From: Desulfovibrio piger ATCC 29098
GTDB lineage: Bacteria > Desulfobacterota > Desulfovibrionia > Desulfovibrionales > Desulfovibrionaceae
DNA length: 64,000 nt
Assembly (NCBI RefSeq): GCF_000156375.1
Contig: NZ_DS996359.1
Span: forward strand, 345,941 to 409,940
Direction of reading: 5' to 3'
Made by a program: the position numbers and the translations under genes
Shown: positions 18,559 to 27,811 of the stretch, in pieces
How the letters are laid out: every line of letters begins with the position of its first letter
Numbering within the stretch: the first letter of the stretch is position 1
The notes under the pieces: generated by a model
Databases searched by the model: none
What the model was told of the DNA's origin: nothing
The model's input: only the letters and a program-made list of their open reading frames with translations

Positions 18559-18925
18559 GGCGGAACAGGGGGTTGGAGTGGCGGGGAGCAGGCCGGAGGG
18601 GCCTGCGGCACGATGATCTTTCTTGTAGCGGCTTTGCCCCGGGCTGGCAATGTACGGGAAGGGCGGCGGGATGGTGCCCCCGCACCCCCGCGCGACGGCA
18701 AAAGCGCGCCCGGCGCGGAAAAAATCCGGCGGCAGGCAAAAAAGCATTGCCTCCCGTCACTTCCTGTGCTATGCAACGCAACTGGCCTACGCCTCTGTCT
18801 GGCCCCGACTACCGCGCGTCCCACCACTGGATGCGTGGCCTGTGGCGCGGCCAAGAACAAAAATCACTTGACTTTTCTTGTAGCATGAGGCAAACAGGCC
18901 TCTCTCTTTTCGGAGGTTTAAGAGC
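18559..18925. other. Divergent region between rlmD and rplU
   Basis: No gene is supported. A possible -35 TTGACT lies at 18869-18874 in front of rplU, but the -10 is poor. GGCCTC...GAGG just before rplU could form a small leader hairpin. Confidence 0.4.
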
Positions 18926-19234
18926 ATGTACGCTATTATTGAAACGGGCGGCAAACAGTACCGCGTCGAAGAAGGTTCCAAGATCGTTGTGGAAAAGCTC
19001 GCTGGCGAAGCCGGCAGCGAAATCAAGCTGGACAAGGTGCTGATGCTTGGCGGCGCCGACGTGAAAGTGGGCGCTCCCTATGTGGAAAACGCTGCCGTGA
19101 CCGCCGAAGTGGTGGAACAGGGCCGCGGCGCCAAGGTCATGGTGTTCAAGCGCTGGCGTCGTAACGACTCGCGCAAGCTGCGCGGTCATCGTCAGGACTG
19201 CACCACCATCCGCGTCAAAAGCATTAACGGCTAG
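18926..19234 (+). CDS. rplU: 50S ribosomal protein L21
   Basis: A 102-residue L21 with the conserved start [14 protein letters not shown], and the C-terminal [16 protein letters not shown] basic segment and TTIRVKSI ending. It binds 23S rRNA. It begins the conserved rplU-rpmA-obg order. GGAGG (in TTTCGGAGGTTTAAGAGC) gives a clear ribosome site. Confidence 0.98.
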   Translation: MYAIIETGGKQYRVEEGSKIVVEKLAGEAGSEIKLDKVLMLGGADVKVGAPYVENAAVTAEVVEQGRGAKVMVFKRWRRNDSRKLRGHRQDCTTIRVKSING

Positions 19235-19290
19235 CTTGGCGGCGTGTCCCCACGGGGACGCACGGCAATCTGCCTTGTAAGGAGTATACC

Positions 19291-19563
19291 ATGGCTCATA
19301 AGAAAGCAGGCGGCTCTTCGCGTAACGGCCGCGACAGTGCGGGCCAAAGACGCGGCGTGAAGCGCTTTGGCGGCCAGAACGTGCTGGCTGGCAACATCAT
19401 CGTGCGTCAGCTCGGCACCAAGATCTATCCCGGCACCAACGTGGGCATGGGCAGGGACTACACCCTGTTCGCCAAGGTTGACGGCGTGGTGCGTTTTGAA
19501 AAGTACATCCGCAAGCGTCGCGTGCTCACCCGCGTGCATGTGGAAGCCCCCGTTGCCGAATAA
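19291..19563 (+). CDS. rpmA: 50S ribosomal protein L27
   Basis: A 90-residue L27 with [16 protein letters not shown] at the N-terminus; this tail reaches the peptidyl-transferase centre. AAGGAG lies eight bases upstream. It follows rplU by 56 bases and is followed by a strong terminator, so obg is at least partly transcribed separately. Confidence 0.98.
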   Translation: MAHKKAGGSSRNGRDSAGQRRGVKRFGGQNVLAGNIIVRQLGTKIYPGTNVGMGRDYTLFAKVDGVVRFEKYIRKRRVLTRVHVEAPVAE

Positions 19564-19589
19564 CGGCGCGGCAAGGCGTGATTTTTGAA

Positions 19590-19621
19590 GGGAAGAGGCC
19601 GCAGGGCTTCTTCCCTTTTTT
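19590..19621 (+). terminator. Intrinsic terminator after rpmA
   Basis: GGGAAGAGGC pairs (one wobble) with GCTTCTTCCC across a short loop and is followed by six T and a second T-run. Confidence 0.85.
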
Positions 19622-19702
19622 GCTTTTTTCAGGCCCCTGCGGCCTGCGGTACGCCCGCAAGGCGTCCCGAAGATCAGGGTGGTGACACCCGGGAGATTTT
19701 TC

Positions 19703-20806
<1,104 letters not shown>

Positions 20807-20887
20807 TGCGTGCGGGGCGGGGACGCCGGGGCTGCCGTCCGGCAGGCTGGGGCCCTGCCCCGTTTTTCGTCACTCAGGAGGAGAAGC

Positions 20888-21313
20888 ATGAAACATATCC
20901 TTCTGTCCTGCCTCCTGCTGCTGGTCCTGTGCGCCACCGCTCTGGCCGCCCCTGTGGAGAAGCAGACCTTCCGCGTGGTCGCCCCCGAGGGCTGGACCGT
21001 GACCGCCGTGCCGGACGTGACCGAAGGCGTGGTGCTGGTGGCCCCGGACAAATCCGTGAGCGTCACCATCGTCACCGCCGCCAGCGGCACCATGACGCCG
21101 GAACAGCTGGCGGCCGATTACGAGCAGAAGCTGCACGCCGCCCGTGTGGCGCAGAACGGCAACTATTACGGTCTCAAGGGCATGGCGGGCGATCTGCCGC
21201 TGGAGGTCTGCCTCTGGACCTTCGACGGCATGCACGGCGTGGCCAGCATCGTGGGCCGCACCGGCCATCCCGCCCTGCAGGGCATCGTGGACTCGCTGGA
21301 GTTCTACAGGTAG
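20888..21313 (+). CDS. Secreted hypothetical protein
   Basis: The 141-residue product has a clear signal peptide (residues 1-20, MKHILLSCLLLLVLCATALAA). The mature part begins APVEKQTFRVVAPEGWTV, a beta-rich pattern seen in small periplasmic proteins that handle quadratic lipid or outer-membrane-linked tasks, but I do not recognise a family. It ends IVGRTGHPALQGIVDSLEFYR. CAGGAGGAG lies close upstream. It is inserted between obg and proB. Hairpin copy C follows the stop by seven bases. Confidence 0.75.
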   Translation: MKHILLSCLLLLVLCATALAAPVEKQTFRVVAPEGWTVTAVPDVTEGVVLVAPDKSVSVTIVTAASGTMTPEQLAADYEQKLHAARVAQNGNYYGLKGMAGDLPLEVCLWTFDGMHGVASIVGRTGHPALQGIVDSLEFYR

Positions 21314-21320
21314 ATTTGAG

Positions 21321-21410
21321 CAGTCTTTTTTATGAGGGGGCGGGGGAACTTTTCCTTGCGGAAAAAAGTTCCCCCGCCCCCTTATGCCCCCACCCCTTCA
21401 AAAACCGCTG
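21321..21410 (+). repeat. Dispersed 3'-hairpin element, copy C
   Basis: It begins about eight bases after a stop codon. The arms (21334-21355 and 21360-21383) form a stem of the GGGGGCGGGGGAAC subtype, with T/A pairs near the loop and the C-rich tail ending in TTCAAAAACCGCTG. Confidence 0.87.
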
Positions 21411-21413
21411 TTC

Positions 21414-21601
21414 AGGTTAGTGTCAGGGGGTCTGGCCCCGCAGGGCAGCCTCCGCTCCCTGTCCCCGTGGTGACGGGAGGGCTGCAGGAACAGAGAGGTG
21501 GCGGATCCATGACCATGAAACTGCCGTAGGTGCAAGGGGCGGGCCGCCGGGCGTAGAGAGGCCTTGCCGCCTGCCCTTGGCTGCGTCGGGGCAGGCTTTT
21601 T
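21414..21601 (+). ncRNA. Candidate structured RNA ending in a terminator
   Basis: Between hairpin copy C and a clear Rho-independent terminator (21569-21601) the strand can fold: GCAGCC-TCC near 21448 pairs with GGA-GGGCTGC near 21476. No known RNA family is recognised. It may equally be only a 3' UTR. Confidence 0.3.
21569..21601 (+). terminator. Intrinsic terminator
   Basis: GCCTGCCC pairs with GGGCAGGC across 12 bases and is followed by TTTTT. It ends transcription entering from obg or the secreted-protein gene. Confidence 0.85.
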
Positions 21602-21814
21602 GACGGGCTGTCGGACAAGGGCGTTTTCTCTGGAGGCAGTGTGCTGGGACAAGATGTGGGCTTATTTTTTGTCCGGTAGCGTGAAGACGGGGAATGGAGC
21701 GGTCATGCTGGGAAGGTTTTTCGAATAAGGCGGAAAGGCCATCTCGCTGCTCTGCTTGCTTCTCGAACGATTACTGGTACCCCTCCCCGTCTTCTTTTTT
21801 CCCGAATAAAGCGT

Positions 21815-21935
21815 ATTTGGGAAGGGGACCCTTTTGTGCGCTAGCCAGAGGCCGAAAGGTGGTTCGCAAGGGCCGTGCCCGTCAGCGATGAAGGAGCCTT
21901 GCGGGCATCGACAGCAGAGCAAGGAGGGCCTCCCT
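21815..21935. repeat. Degenerate dispersed repeat, family 2, copy 2
   Basis: It is similar to 12575-12695, best at 21893-21917. Its 5' part (GGGAAGGGGACC near 21819) also resembles the arm of the hairpin at 24782-24832. Confidence 0.5.
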
Positions 21936-22062
21936 CAAGACGTCCATCCCCCCATGCCTGCAGCCTGCCGGAGAGCTGGCTGTTTGTCGTGCTTTGGGCT
22001 ATGGTCAGGCGGCGTCCGCCGGAGGCGGGCAGGAATTTTTTAGAGCCCTTGCAGGAGCGATC

Positions 22063-23250
22063 ATGGAAAGACAGGCCGATTGGCGACAGGAAAAAGCACA
22101 GGCACTGGCCCGTGCCCGTGTGGTGGTCATCAAGGTGGGCAGTGCGGTATTGACCGATGCCCAGGGGCTGAGCACGCCCGTGCTGGAAAGCCTGGCCCGT
22201 CAGATGGCCGCCCTGCGCACTGCGCCGGGCGGGCATGAACGCCGTCTGGTGCTGGTCTCTTCCGGGGCCGTGGCGGCCGGTCGCGCCGTCCTGCGCGCCC
22301 ATGGCCACAGCGGCGAGACGTCGGGCCTGTCCGCCCGTCAGGCGGCTGCCGCCGTGGGGCAGGGCCAGCTCATGCGCGCCTGGGACGAGGTCTTCCGGGC
22401 CTATGATTTCCCCACCTCGCAGGTGCTGCTCACCCGCGACGACCTGCGCGCCCGTCAGCGCTTCCTCAATGCCCGCAACACCTTTGCCGAGCTCATGGAC
22501 TGGGGCGTGCTGCCCATCGTCAACGAGAACGACACGGTCTCGGTCAGCGAGCTCAAATTCGGTGACAACGACTGTCTGGCCAGCCTGCTGGTCAACCTCA
22601 TCGGCGCCGACCTTTACATCAATCTGACGTCGGCCCCCGGCGTCTACGCGGCCAACCCGCAGGAAGTGCCCGACGCGGGCATCCTGGAATGCGTGGAGGA
22701 CGTGGCGGGCCTCGATCTGGGCCGCATGTGCGGCGGCAAGACCAGCGTGGGCACCGGCGGCATGTATTCCAAACTGCAGGCCGCGCGTCGTGCCGCCCAG
22801 CTGGGCGTGCCCACCCTCATCCTGCCCGGCCGCGAAGCGGACGTGCTGGCGCGCGCCTTTGCCGGTGAGGCCGTGGGCACCTGGGTCCGTCCCGAGGAAC
22901 ACGCCATCCCGCGGCGCAAGTTCTGGCTGGCCTACCAGTCCGATCCGGCGGGCACGGTGCTGGTGGATGCCGGTGCGGCCGAGGCTCTGCTCAGCAAGGG
23001 CAGCAGCCTGCTGCCCGGCGGTGTGCGTCAGGTGCTGGGCAGTTTCCAGAAGGGCGCGCTGGTGCGTGTGGCCCGTCTGGGCGAGAGCGACAGCCACGCC
23101 AGCCTGGGCGTGGGCCTGTCCAATTACAGCGCGGCGGACCTGCGCAAGATCATGGGCCTGCGGCGCCATGAGGTGGCCGCCATTTTGGGCGACGCCCACT
23201 ATCCCGAGGTCATCCACCGCGACAACCTGCTCATGGATGCCGCCATCTAG
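22063..23250 (+). CDS. proB: Glutamate 5-kinase
   Basis: ProB phosphorylates glutamate in the first step of proline synthesis. The 395-residue protein has the amino-acid-kinase domain (VVVIKVGSAVLT near residues 17-28, SSGAVAAGR, NENDTVS, GGKTSVGTGGMYSKLQAA) and a C-terminal PUA domain from about 290 (GTVLVDAGAAEALLSKGSSLLPGGV). AGGAG lies six bases before the ATG at 22063. It keeps the usual obg-proB neighbourhood although a 1.25-kb insertion separates the two. Confidence 0.96.
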   Translation: MERQADWRQEKAQALARARVVVIKVGSAVLTDAQGLSTPVLESLARQMAALRTAPGGHERRLVLVSSGAVAAGRAVLRAHGHSGETSGLSARQAAAAVGQGQLMRAWDEVFRAYDFPTSQVLLTRDDLRARQRFLNARNTFAELMDWGVLPIVNENDTVSVSELKFGDNDCLASLLVNLIGADLYINLTSAPGVYAANPQEVPDAGILECVEDVAGLDLGRMCGGKTSVGTGGMYSKLQAARRAAQLGVPTLILPGREADVLARAFAGEAVGTWVRPEEHAIPRRKFWLAYQSDPAGTVLVDAGAAEALLSKGSSLLPGGVRQVLGSFQKGALVRVARLGESDSHASLGVGLSNYSAADLRKIMGLRRHEVAAILGDAHYPEVIHRDNLLMDAAI

Positions 23251-23377
23251 GCGACAGCGCTCGTCGGGCGGCAGACCGCATCCGTGTGGCATACGGTGCG
23301 AAGGGGCGGACGCATGGGCCCATGCGCGGGAGCCGAAGCGGTTTTTCCCCGCAGGGCGGTCCGGGAGGCGGTGAGCG

Positions 23378-23941
23378 ATGGTCATTTTGATCGCCGGGGA
23401 AACTCATACGGGAAAGACCCTGCTGGCGCAGAAGCTGGTGGAGGCATACCGCTATCCCTGCCTGTCGCTGGATCATTTGAAGATGGGGCTCATCAGGAGC
23501 GGCCGGTGCGCGCTGTCTCCCGAAAGTGATGATGCCGAGCTCACAGGCTATCTGTGGCCCATCGTCAGGGAGATGATCAAGACATGCATCGAGAACCGCC
23601 AGCACATGATCATCGAGGGATGCTACATCCCCTTTGGCTGGGAAAAGGATTTTCCGGCCGAGTATGTCAAAGAGATAGCCTATGTCTGCCTTGTACTCAG
23701 TGAGGCCTATATCAAGGAAAGATATGCGGACATAGCCAGGTATGAAAGCGTGATCGAAAAAAGGAAGACGGCATGCCCCGCTCCCGATGCCCTTCTTGAG
23801 GGGAACCGGCGCAATTTGCGGCAGTGCATCCTGCATTCCTATGACTACATTCTGATAGATAAAGACTATGCCCTGGATATCGAAATGATACAGCGGCGCC
23901 TGGATACGGCACGGCCCAAGGCCGTTGCCGTCACAGGATGA
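23378..23941 (+). CDS. P-loop kinase-like ATPase
   Basis: The 187-residue protein has a Walker A loop, GETHTGKT, at residues 7-14 and an overall fold like small-molecule kinases of the AAA_33/zeta/shikimate-kinase type: LSLDHLKMGLIRSG as a substrate segment, MIIEGCYIPFGW as the Walker-B-like strand, and a lid with KERYADIARYESVIEKRK. The substrate is unknown; a toxin role is not supported because no antitoxin gene is seen. Base composition is less GC-rich than in its neighbours and the wording recalls Firmicutes proteins, so transfer from a gut neighbour is possible but unproven. Confidence 0.6.
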   Translation: MVILIAGETHTGKTLLAQKLVEAYRYPCLSLDHLKMGLIRSGRCALSPESDDAELTGYLWPIVREMIKTCIENRQHMIIEGCYIPFGWEKDFPAEYVKEIAYVCLVLSEAYIKERYADIARYESVIEKRKTACPAPDALLEGNRRNLRQCILHSYDYILIDKDYALDIEMIQRRLDTARPKAVAVTG

Positions 23942-24032
23942 TGCGGAAGTGTTTTTCCCGTATGTCCGCCGCACGAGGCAGGGCATAGGGCTATCCTGCA
24001 ATCCCATGCTCTCTGTTCATCAAGGAGGGACC

Positions 24033-24530
24033 ATGTCCGGCAAAACAACTGTCATGAAGCCCGGTGCGGCCATCGCCGCCTGTTTCGGCAAATTCGCCCG
24101 CTGCTACGGTCGCAGCTGCCGGGCCGAGTTCATCTGGTTCCTGCTGTTCTTCCTGGTCCTGGGGGCTCTGGCCGTGTGGTTCACCTCGCCCATGATCGTG
24201 GGCATGCTCTGGGCCCTGCTGATGATCCCGCTCAGCTCCGTGGGCATCCGCCGTTTGCATGACCTGAACCTGCCCGGCGGCATCTGGACGGTCTGGCTGA
24301 CCATCACCGTCATCCTGCCCATGTTCGGCCTTTCCAACTACATGAACAATGAAGGCCACCTTTCGGACTACATGCTCTATCTGCATTACGGCTGGCTGTT
24401 CGTCACGGGTACGCTGCTGCTCTTCCTCTGCTTCGCCAGCGGTCAGGAAGGCCCCAATAAGTACGGCCCGGTGCCGTGTGTGAAGGCCGCCGATGATGCG
24501 GACGAGGAAGAGGCGGCCAAAGAAGACTAG
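24033..24530 (+). CDS. DUF805-family inner-membrane protein
   Basis: The 165-residue protein has three to four membrane helices and the DUF805 signature: CFGKFARCYGRSCRAEFIWFLLFF near the N-terminus and SSVGIRRLHDLNLPGG in the middle, with an acidic tail. The function of the family is unknown. AAGGAGGG upstream supports the ATG at 24033 against the longer frame. The terminator at 24563 ends the unit. Confidence 0.85.
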   Translation: MSGKTTVMKPGAAIAACFGKFARCYGRSCRAEFIWFLLFFLVLGALAVWFTSPMIVGMLWALLMIPLSSVGIRRLHDLNLPGGIWTVWLTITVILPMFGLSNYMNNEGHLSDYMLYLHYGWLFVTGTLLLFLCFASGQEGPNKYGPVPCVKAADDADEEEAAKED

Positions 24531-24562
24531 GCACCTTTTCCTGTTCGATACGCTGCATGATG

Positions 24563-24591
24563 AAGCGGAGCCCTTGGGCTCCGCTTTTTTT
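24563..24591 (+). terminator. Intrinsic terminator of the DUF805 gene
   Basis: AAGCGGAGCCC pairs with GGGCTCCGCTT across a short loop and is followed by seven T. Confidence 0.95.
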
Positions 24592-24711
24592 ATGCCGCGA
24601 CGGGGCCCCAAAGAGCCCCGCATCTTTGTACGGGCCTCCCCAATATCCGTATGGCCGGGCATCGCATGACCGGCCATCCATCGTCGTGCGCATCGGGGGG
24701 TGCCCGTCATC

Positions 24712-24750
24712 AAAAAGGCCCATGGCCCGCCTGATGGCGGGCCATGGGCC
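24712..24750 (-). terminator. Intrinsic terminator of the oxidoreductase operon
   Basis: On the minus strand GGCCCATGGCCCGCC pairs with GGCGGGCCATGGGCC and is followed by TTTTT. Confidence 0.9.
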
Positions 24751-24781
24751 TTGGCAAAGCGCGCTGGGGAGGGATGGGGGT

Positions 24782-24832
24782 ACGGGGGAAGGGGACCGCT
24801 CTCGCGCGAGCAGAGGGGTCCCCTTCCCCCGT
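24782..24832. repeat. Long perfect hairpin after the oxidoreductase operon
   Basis: ACGGGGGAAGGGGACC (24782-24797) pairs perfectly with GGTCCCCTTCCCCCGT (24817-24832), eight bases after the gamma-subunit stop on the minus strand. It resembles the G-rich part of repeat family 2 and has no T-run. Confidence 0.75.
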
Positions 24833-24840
24833 GCGGTTCG

Positions 24841-25380
24841 TTACGCGAAGTCGTAGCCGGCCTGCAGGGCCTTGGCGTTGACCGGGATCAGCTTGGCGTA
24901 GTGGGCGCTGACCACGCGGTTGAGGGCTTCCTGCACGGCTTCCAGGGGCAGGGCGCTGGTGGCTTTGATCCAGGCGCCCAGGGCCACCATGTTGGCCAGT
25001 TTCACATTGCCCAGTTCGTGGGCGATGTCGTTGACCGGGATGTAGACCGTGCGGTGCTTGCCGTCCAGCAGCCCTTCGGAGATGAGCGAGGCGTTGACGA
25101 CCTGCACGCCGTCGGGATGCAGACGGGGCTGGAACTTGGCCAGCGAGGGCTCGTTGAGCACGATGATGGAGCGGGGCGTGTTGACCAGGGGCGAACCCAC
25201 GGGATGCTCGTCCAGCACCACGGTGCAGTTGGCGGTACCGCCGCGCATCTCGGCGCCGTAGACCGGGATGAAGCTCACTTCGAGGCCGTGTTCCATACCG
25301 GCCTGGGCCAGCAGGTTGCCGATGAGCATGACGCCCTGGCCGCCGAAACCGGCGATGATGACGTCCTGATACTTAGCCAT
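24841..25380 (-). CDS. 2-oxoacid:ferredoxin oxidoreductase, gamma subunit
   Basis: A 179-residue gamma subunit with the family start VIIAGFGGQGVMLIGNLLAQAG and IPVYGAEMRGGTANCTVVL. It completes a four-subunit complex that converts a 2-oxoacid and CoA to acyl-CoA, CO2 and reduced ferredoxin. Its ATG overlaps the stop of the beta gene by eight bases. It lies last in the operon. Confidence 0.92.
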   Translation of the reverse strand: MAKYQDVIIAGFGGQGVMLIGNLLAQAGMEHGLEVSFIPVYGAEMRGGTANCTVVLDEHPVGSPLVNTPRSIIVLNEPSLAKFQPRLHPDGVQVVNASLISEGLLDGKHRTVYIPVNDIAHELGNVKLANMVALGAWIKATSALPLEAVQEALNRVVSAHYAKLIPVNAKALQAGYDFA

Positions 25381-26188
25381 GCCGCACCTCGCTTTCGGCC
25401 TGGGCGGTCACGTCTTTGTACACGCCCAGAGGGAATACAGGGATCATGGCCTCGCTGATGCGCTTGTTGGCGCTGACGGGGTCCATATGCCAGTTGGTGG
25501 GGCAGCCGGAGAGCAGCTCCACGAAGCCGAAGCCCAGGCCCTGCAGCTGCACTTCGAAGGCCTTGCGCAGGGCCTTTTTGGCCGCGCGCACATGCTTGAC
25601 GCTGTCCAGGGCGCAGCGCTCGGAGTAGGCCACGCCGGAGAGCTGGGCCATGAGTTCGGCCATGCGGATGGGGCCGCCTTCGTGGCGGGCCATGTCGCGG
25701 CCGCGGGGGCTGGTGGTGGTCTTCTGGCCCAGCAGGGTGGTGGGGGCCATCTGGCCGCCGGTCATGCCGTAGACGGTGTTGTTGATGAAGATGCCGGTGA
25801 TGAGCTCGCCGCGGTTGGCCGCGTGGATGGACTCGGCCAGACCGATGGCGCCCATGTCGCCGTCGCCCTGATAGGTGAAGACCACGCTTTCGGGACGGGC
25901 GCGGCGCACGCCGGTGGCCACGGCGCAGGCACGGCCGTGGGGGGCTTCGAGGCCGTCCACGTTGAAGTAGTCGTAGGTGAAGGTGGCGCAGCCCACGGAG
26001 GCCACCAGGATGGTCCTGTCGGCCACGCCCAGCTCGTGCAGCACCTCGCTCACCAGACGGTGGGCGATGCCGTGGTGGCAGCCGGGGCAGTAGTGGGTCA
26101 CGCGCTCGTTGAGCACGGGATTGGTGTCGAAGACCAGGGTCTCGCCATCCTGGGGCACAAGGGCCTGTTCAAGTTCGTGCGCGTGCAT
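25373..26188 (-). CDS. 2-oxoacid:ferredoxin oxidoreductase, beta subunit (TPP-binding)
   Basis: The 271-residue subunit has YCPGCHHGIAHRLVSE near residue 28, the ThDP-binding motif GDGDMGAIGLAE near 95 with NNTVYGMTGGQMAPTT downstream, and ends with an FVELLSGCPTNWHM region. The ATG at 26188 has GGAG nine bases upstream, so the longer frame to 26233 is rejected. It starts two bases after the alpha stop. Substrate specificity (2-oxoglutarate, 2-oxoisovalerate or other) cannot be assigned by eye. Confidence 0.92.
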   Translation of the reverse strand: MHAHELEQALVPQDGETLVFDTNPVLNERVTHYCPGCHHGIAHRLVSEVLHELGVADRTILVASVGCATFTYDYFNVDGLEAPHGRACAVATGVRRARPESVVFTYQGDGDMGAIGLAESIHAANRGELITGIFINNTVYGMTGGQMAPTTLLGQKTTTSPRGRDMARHEGGPIRMAELMAQLSGVAYSERCALDSVKHVRAAKKALRKAFEVQLQGLGFGFVELLSGCPTNWHMDPVSANKRISEAMIPVFPLGVYKDVTAQAESEVRHG

Positions 26189-26189
26189 C

Positions 26190-27278
26190 TTAGTTCTCCT
26201 TGCAGGCCTGACGGATGGGATCTTCCAGGGCATCGGCGCCGATGAACAGGCCGGGCATGACGCCGTGCCAGTCCACCCTGGCGTTCTCGCCCATCAGGGA
26301 CAGGCGCACGTCTTCCACCATCTGGCCGGTGTTCTGCTCGATGACCAGGAAACGGCGGCCCGGGGCCAGGGCGCGCAGGGCGTCGGCCGGGAAGGGATAG
26401 AGCGTCTTGGGACGGAACAGGCCCGCCTTGAGGCCTTCCTCGCGCAGTTTGCGGATGGCGCTGCGGGCGATGCGGGCCATGGAGCCGAAGGCCACCACCA
26501 CGAGCTCGGCGTCGTCGGTGTTCCAGCATTCGGCGCAGGCTTCGGCCTGCATGGCGGCGTACTTTTCCATGAGCAGGCGGTTGCGGGCGGCCAGGGCGCC
26601 TTCGGCCAGATACACGGACTTGAGCAGGCGGGGCTTGGCGCCGGGGCCGCGCTTGCCGTAGCCTTCCATGCGCCAGGGCGCGGCCAGTTCGGCCAGGGCC
26701 TCGGGGCTCAGGGCGTCGGCCGGGGGCTGACGGCGCACGGGTTCCTTGATCTGGGCCACGATGGCGTCGCCCAGCAGCATGACCGGGTTGGCGTACTTGA
26801 AGGCCAGAGCGAAGGCGCGGAACATCATGTCATAGCATTCCTGCGCGGTGGAGGGGGCCAGCACCAGGTTGCGGTGGTCGCCGTGACCGCCGCCCTTGAC
26901 GGCCTGGAAGTAGTCGCCCTGCGAGGGGCCGATATCGCCCAGGCCCGGGCCGCCGCGCTCCATGTTGACGATGACGGCCGGGATATGGCTGCCCGCCATG
27001 TAGGAGATGCCTTCCTGCATCAGCGAGATGCCGCAGCTGGACGAGGAGGTCATGGCCGGGATGCCGCAGGCGCCGGCGCCCAGCAGCATGTTGATGGCGG
27101 CCACTTCGCTCTCGGCCTGTACGAACTGGCCGCCGCATTCGGGCAGCCGGAGGGACATGGTCTCGGGGATCTCGTTCTGCGGCGTGATGGGATAGCCGAA
27201 ATAGCAGCGGCAGCCGGCGTCCAGGGCGCCAAAGGCCACGGCTTCATTGCCCTTGATGAGAATGCGGTCGTGACTCAT
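26190..27278 (-). CDS. 2-oxoacid:ferredoxin oxidoreductase, alpha subunit
   Basis: The 362-residue alpha subunit contains GNEAVAFGALDAGCRCYFGYPITPQNEIPE at the N-terminus, the classic KorA/VorB pyrimidine-binding region, then TSSSSCGISLMQEGISY and GPSQGDYFQ. The ATG overlaps the ferredoxin stop (ATGA), which indicates translational coupling. The complex would feed reduced ferredoxin into energy metabolism of the anaerobe. Confidence 0.93.
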   Translation of the reverse strand: MSHDRILIKGNEAVAFGALDAGCRCYFGYPITPQNEIPETMSLRLPECGGQFVQAESEVAAINMLLGAGACGIPAMTSSSSCGISLMQEGISYMAGSHIPAVIVNMERGGPGLGDIGPSQGDYFQAVKGGGHGDHRNLVLAPSTAQECYDMMFRAFALAFKYANPVMLLGDAIVAQIKEPVRRQPPADALSPEALAELAAPWRMEGYGKRGPGAKPRLLKSVYLAEGALAARNRLLMEKYAAMQAEACAECWNTDDAELVVVAFGSMARIARSAIRKLREEGLKAGLFRPKTLYPFPADALRALAPGRRFLVIEQNTGQMVEDVRLSLMGENARVDWHGVMPGLFIGADALEDPIRQACKEN

Positions 27279-27496
27279 GCGGTCTTCTCCGTTTTTTGGG
27301 ATTTGAAGACACGGATGGCCACGTCCGGGCACATGAGCGCACAGGAGGCGCAGCCCGTACAGCGGCCTTCGGTTTCCATCACCTCATAGCCCTGGCGGTT
27401 GAACCGTCCCGAGGGGCGAATGATGTGCGCCGGGCAGACCGCTACACACAGGCCGCAGCCCTTGCAGCGTTCTTCCAGAAAAACAATTCGCGACAT
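27275..27496 (-). CDS. Ferredoxin-type delta subunit of the oxidoreductase
   Basis: A 73-residue two-cluster 4Fe-4S ferredoxin with CKGCGLCVAVCP and CTGCASCALMCP. It begins the operon and would carry electrons out of the 2-oxoacid oxidoreductase. The ATG at 27496 is taken because the ferredoxin fold starts there; the upstream open frame to 27811 is not coding-like. Confidence 0.92.
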   Translation of the reverse strand: MSRIVFLEERCKGCGLCVAVCPAHIIRPSGRFNRQGYEVMETEGRCTGCASCALMCPDVAIRVFKSQKTEKTA

Positions 27497-27811
27497 GCTG
27501 TTCCCCTGATCGATACAGATTGCACATGGCGCGTCATCCTGCCACAGGGTGCGCTCCATGCGGTGTTGACAATCATCGTGCCCCGAAGGGCTGGTCATGC
27601 TGCCTCCGGCCCCCGGTACGGGGAGCCGGGGCATCCATGAAATATGCTCGCGCGGTCCTGCCGTCGGGCAGCGCCCGCCGCTCCTGCTTTGTGCGGCCGT
27701 CCTTTTTGCCGGCCGTATCCGGGCAAGTCGTTGCCATCCCGGGGCTGGCCGCCCCCGGCGGAGCGTGCCGGGGAAGGAGGGGAGCCTGGTCCCCTTGCCG
27801 CAAAAAAACAC
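27497..27811. other. Intergenic region between queA and the oxidoreductase operon
   Basis: It should hold the promoter of the oxidoreductase operon, but I see no convincing -35/-10 pair. A T7 run immediately after the queA stop (minus strand) lacks a clear stem. Confidence 0.4.

Larger units (their letters stand above)
21314..22062. other. Long intergenic region between the secreted protein and proB
   Basis: This 750-base stretch contains hairpin copy C, a possible structured RNA ending in a terminator (21414-21601), and repeat family 2 copy 2 (21815-21935). No gene is supported; open frames are short and lack start signals. Confidence 0.5.
24531..24840. other. Convergent intergenic region
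   Basis: It contains three hairpins: the DUF805 terminator (24563-24591), the terminator for the ferredoxin oxidoreductase operon (24712-24750) and a long stem at 24782-24832. Confidence 0.8.

Noticed and set aside
23378-23941. Zeta-type toxin
   Set aside because: The P-loop fold is compatible, but there is no epsilon antitoxin and the substrate segment is not diagnostic, so only a kinase-like label is given.
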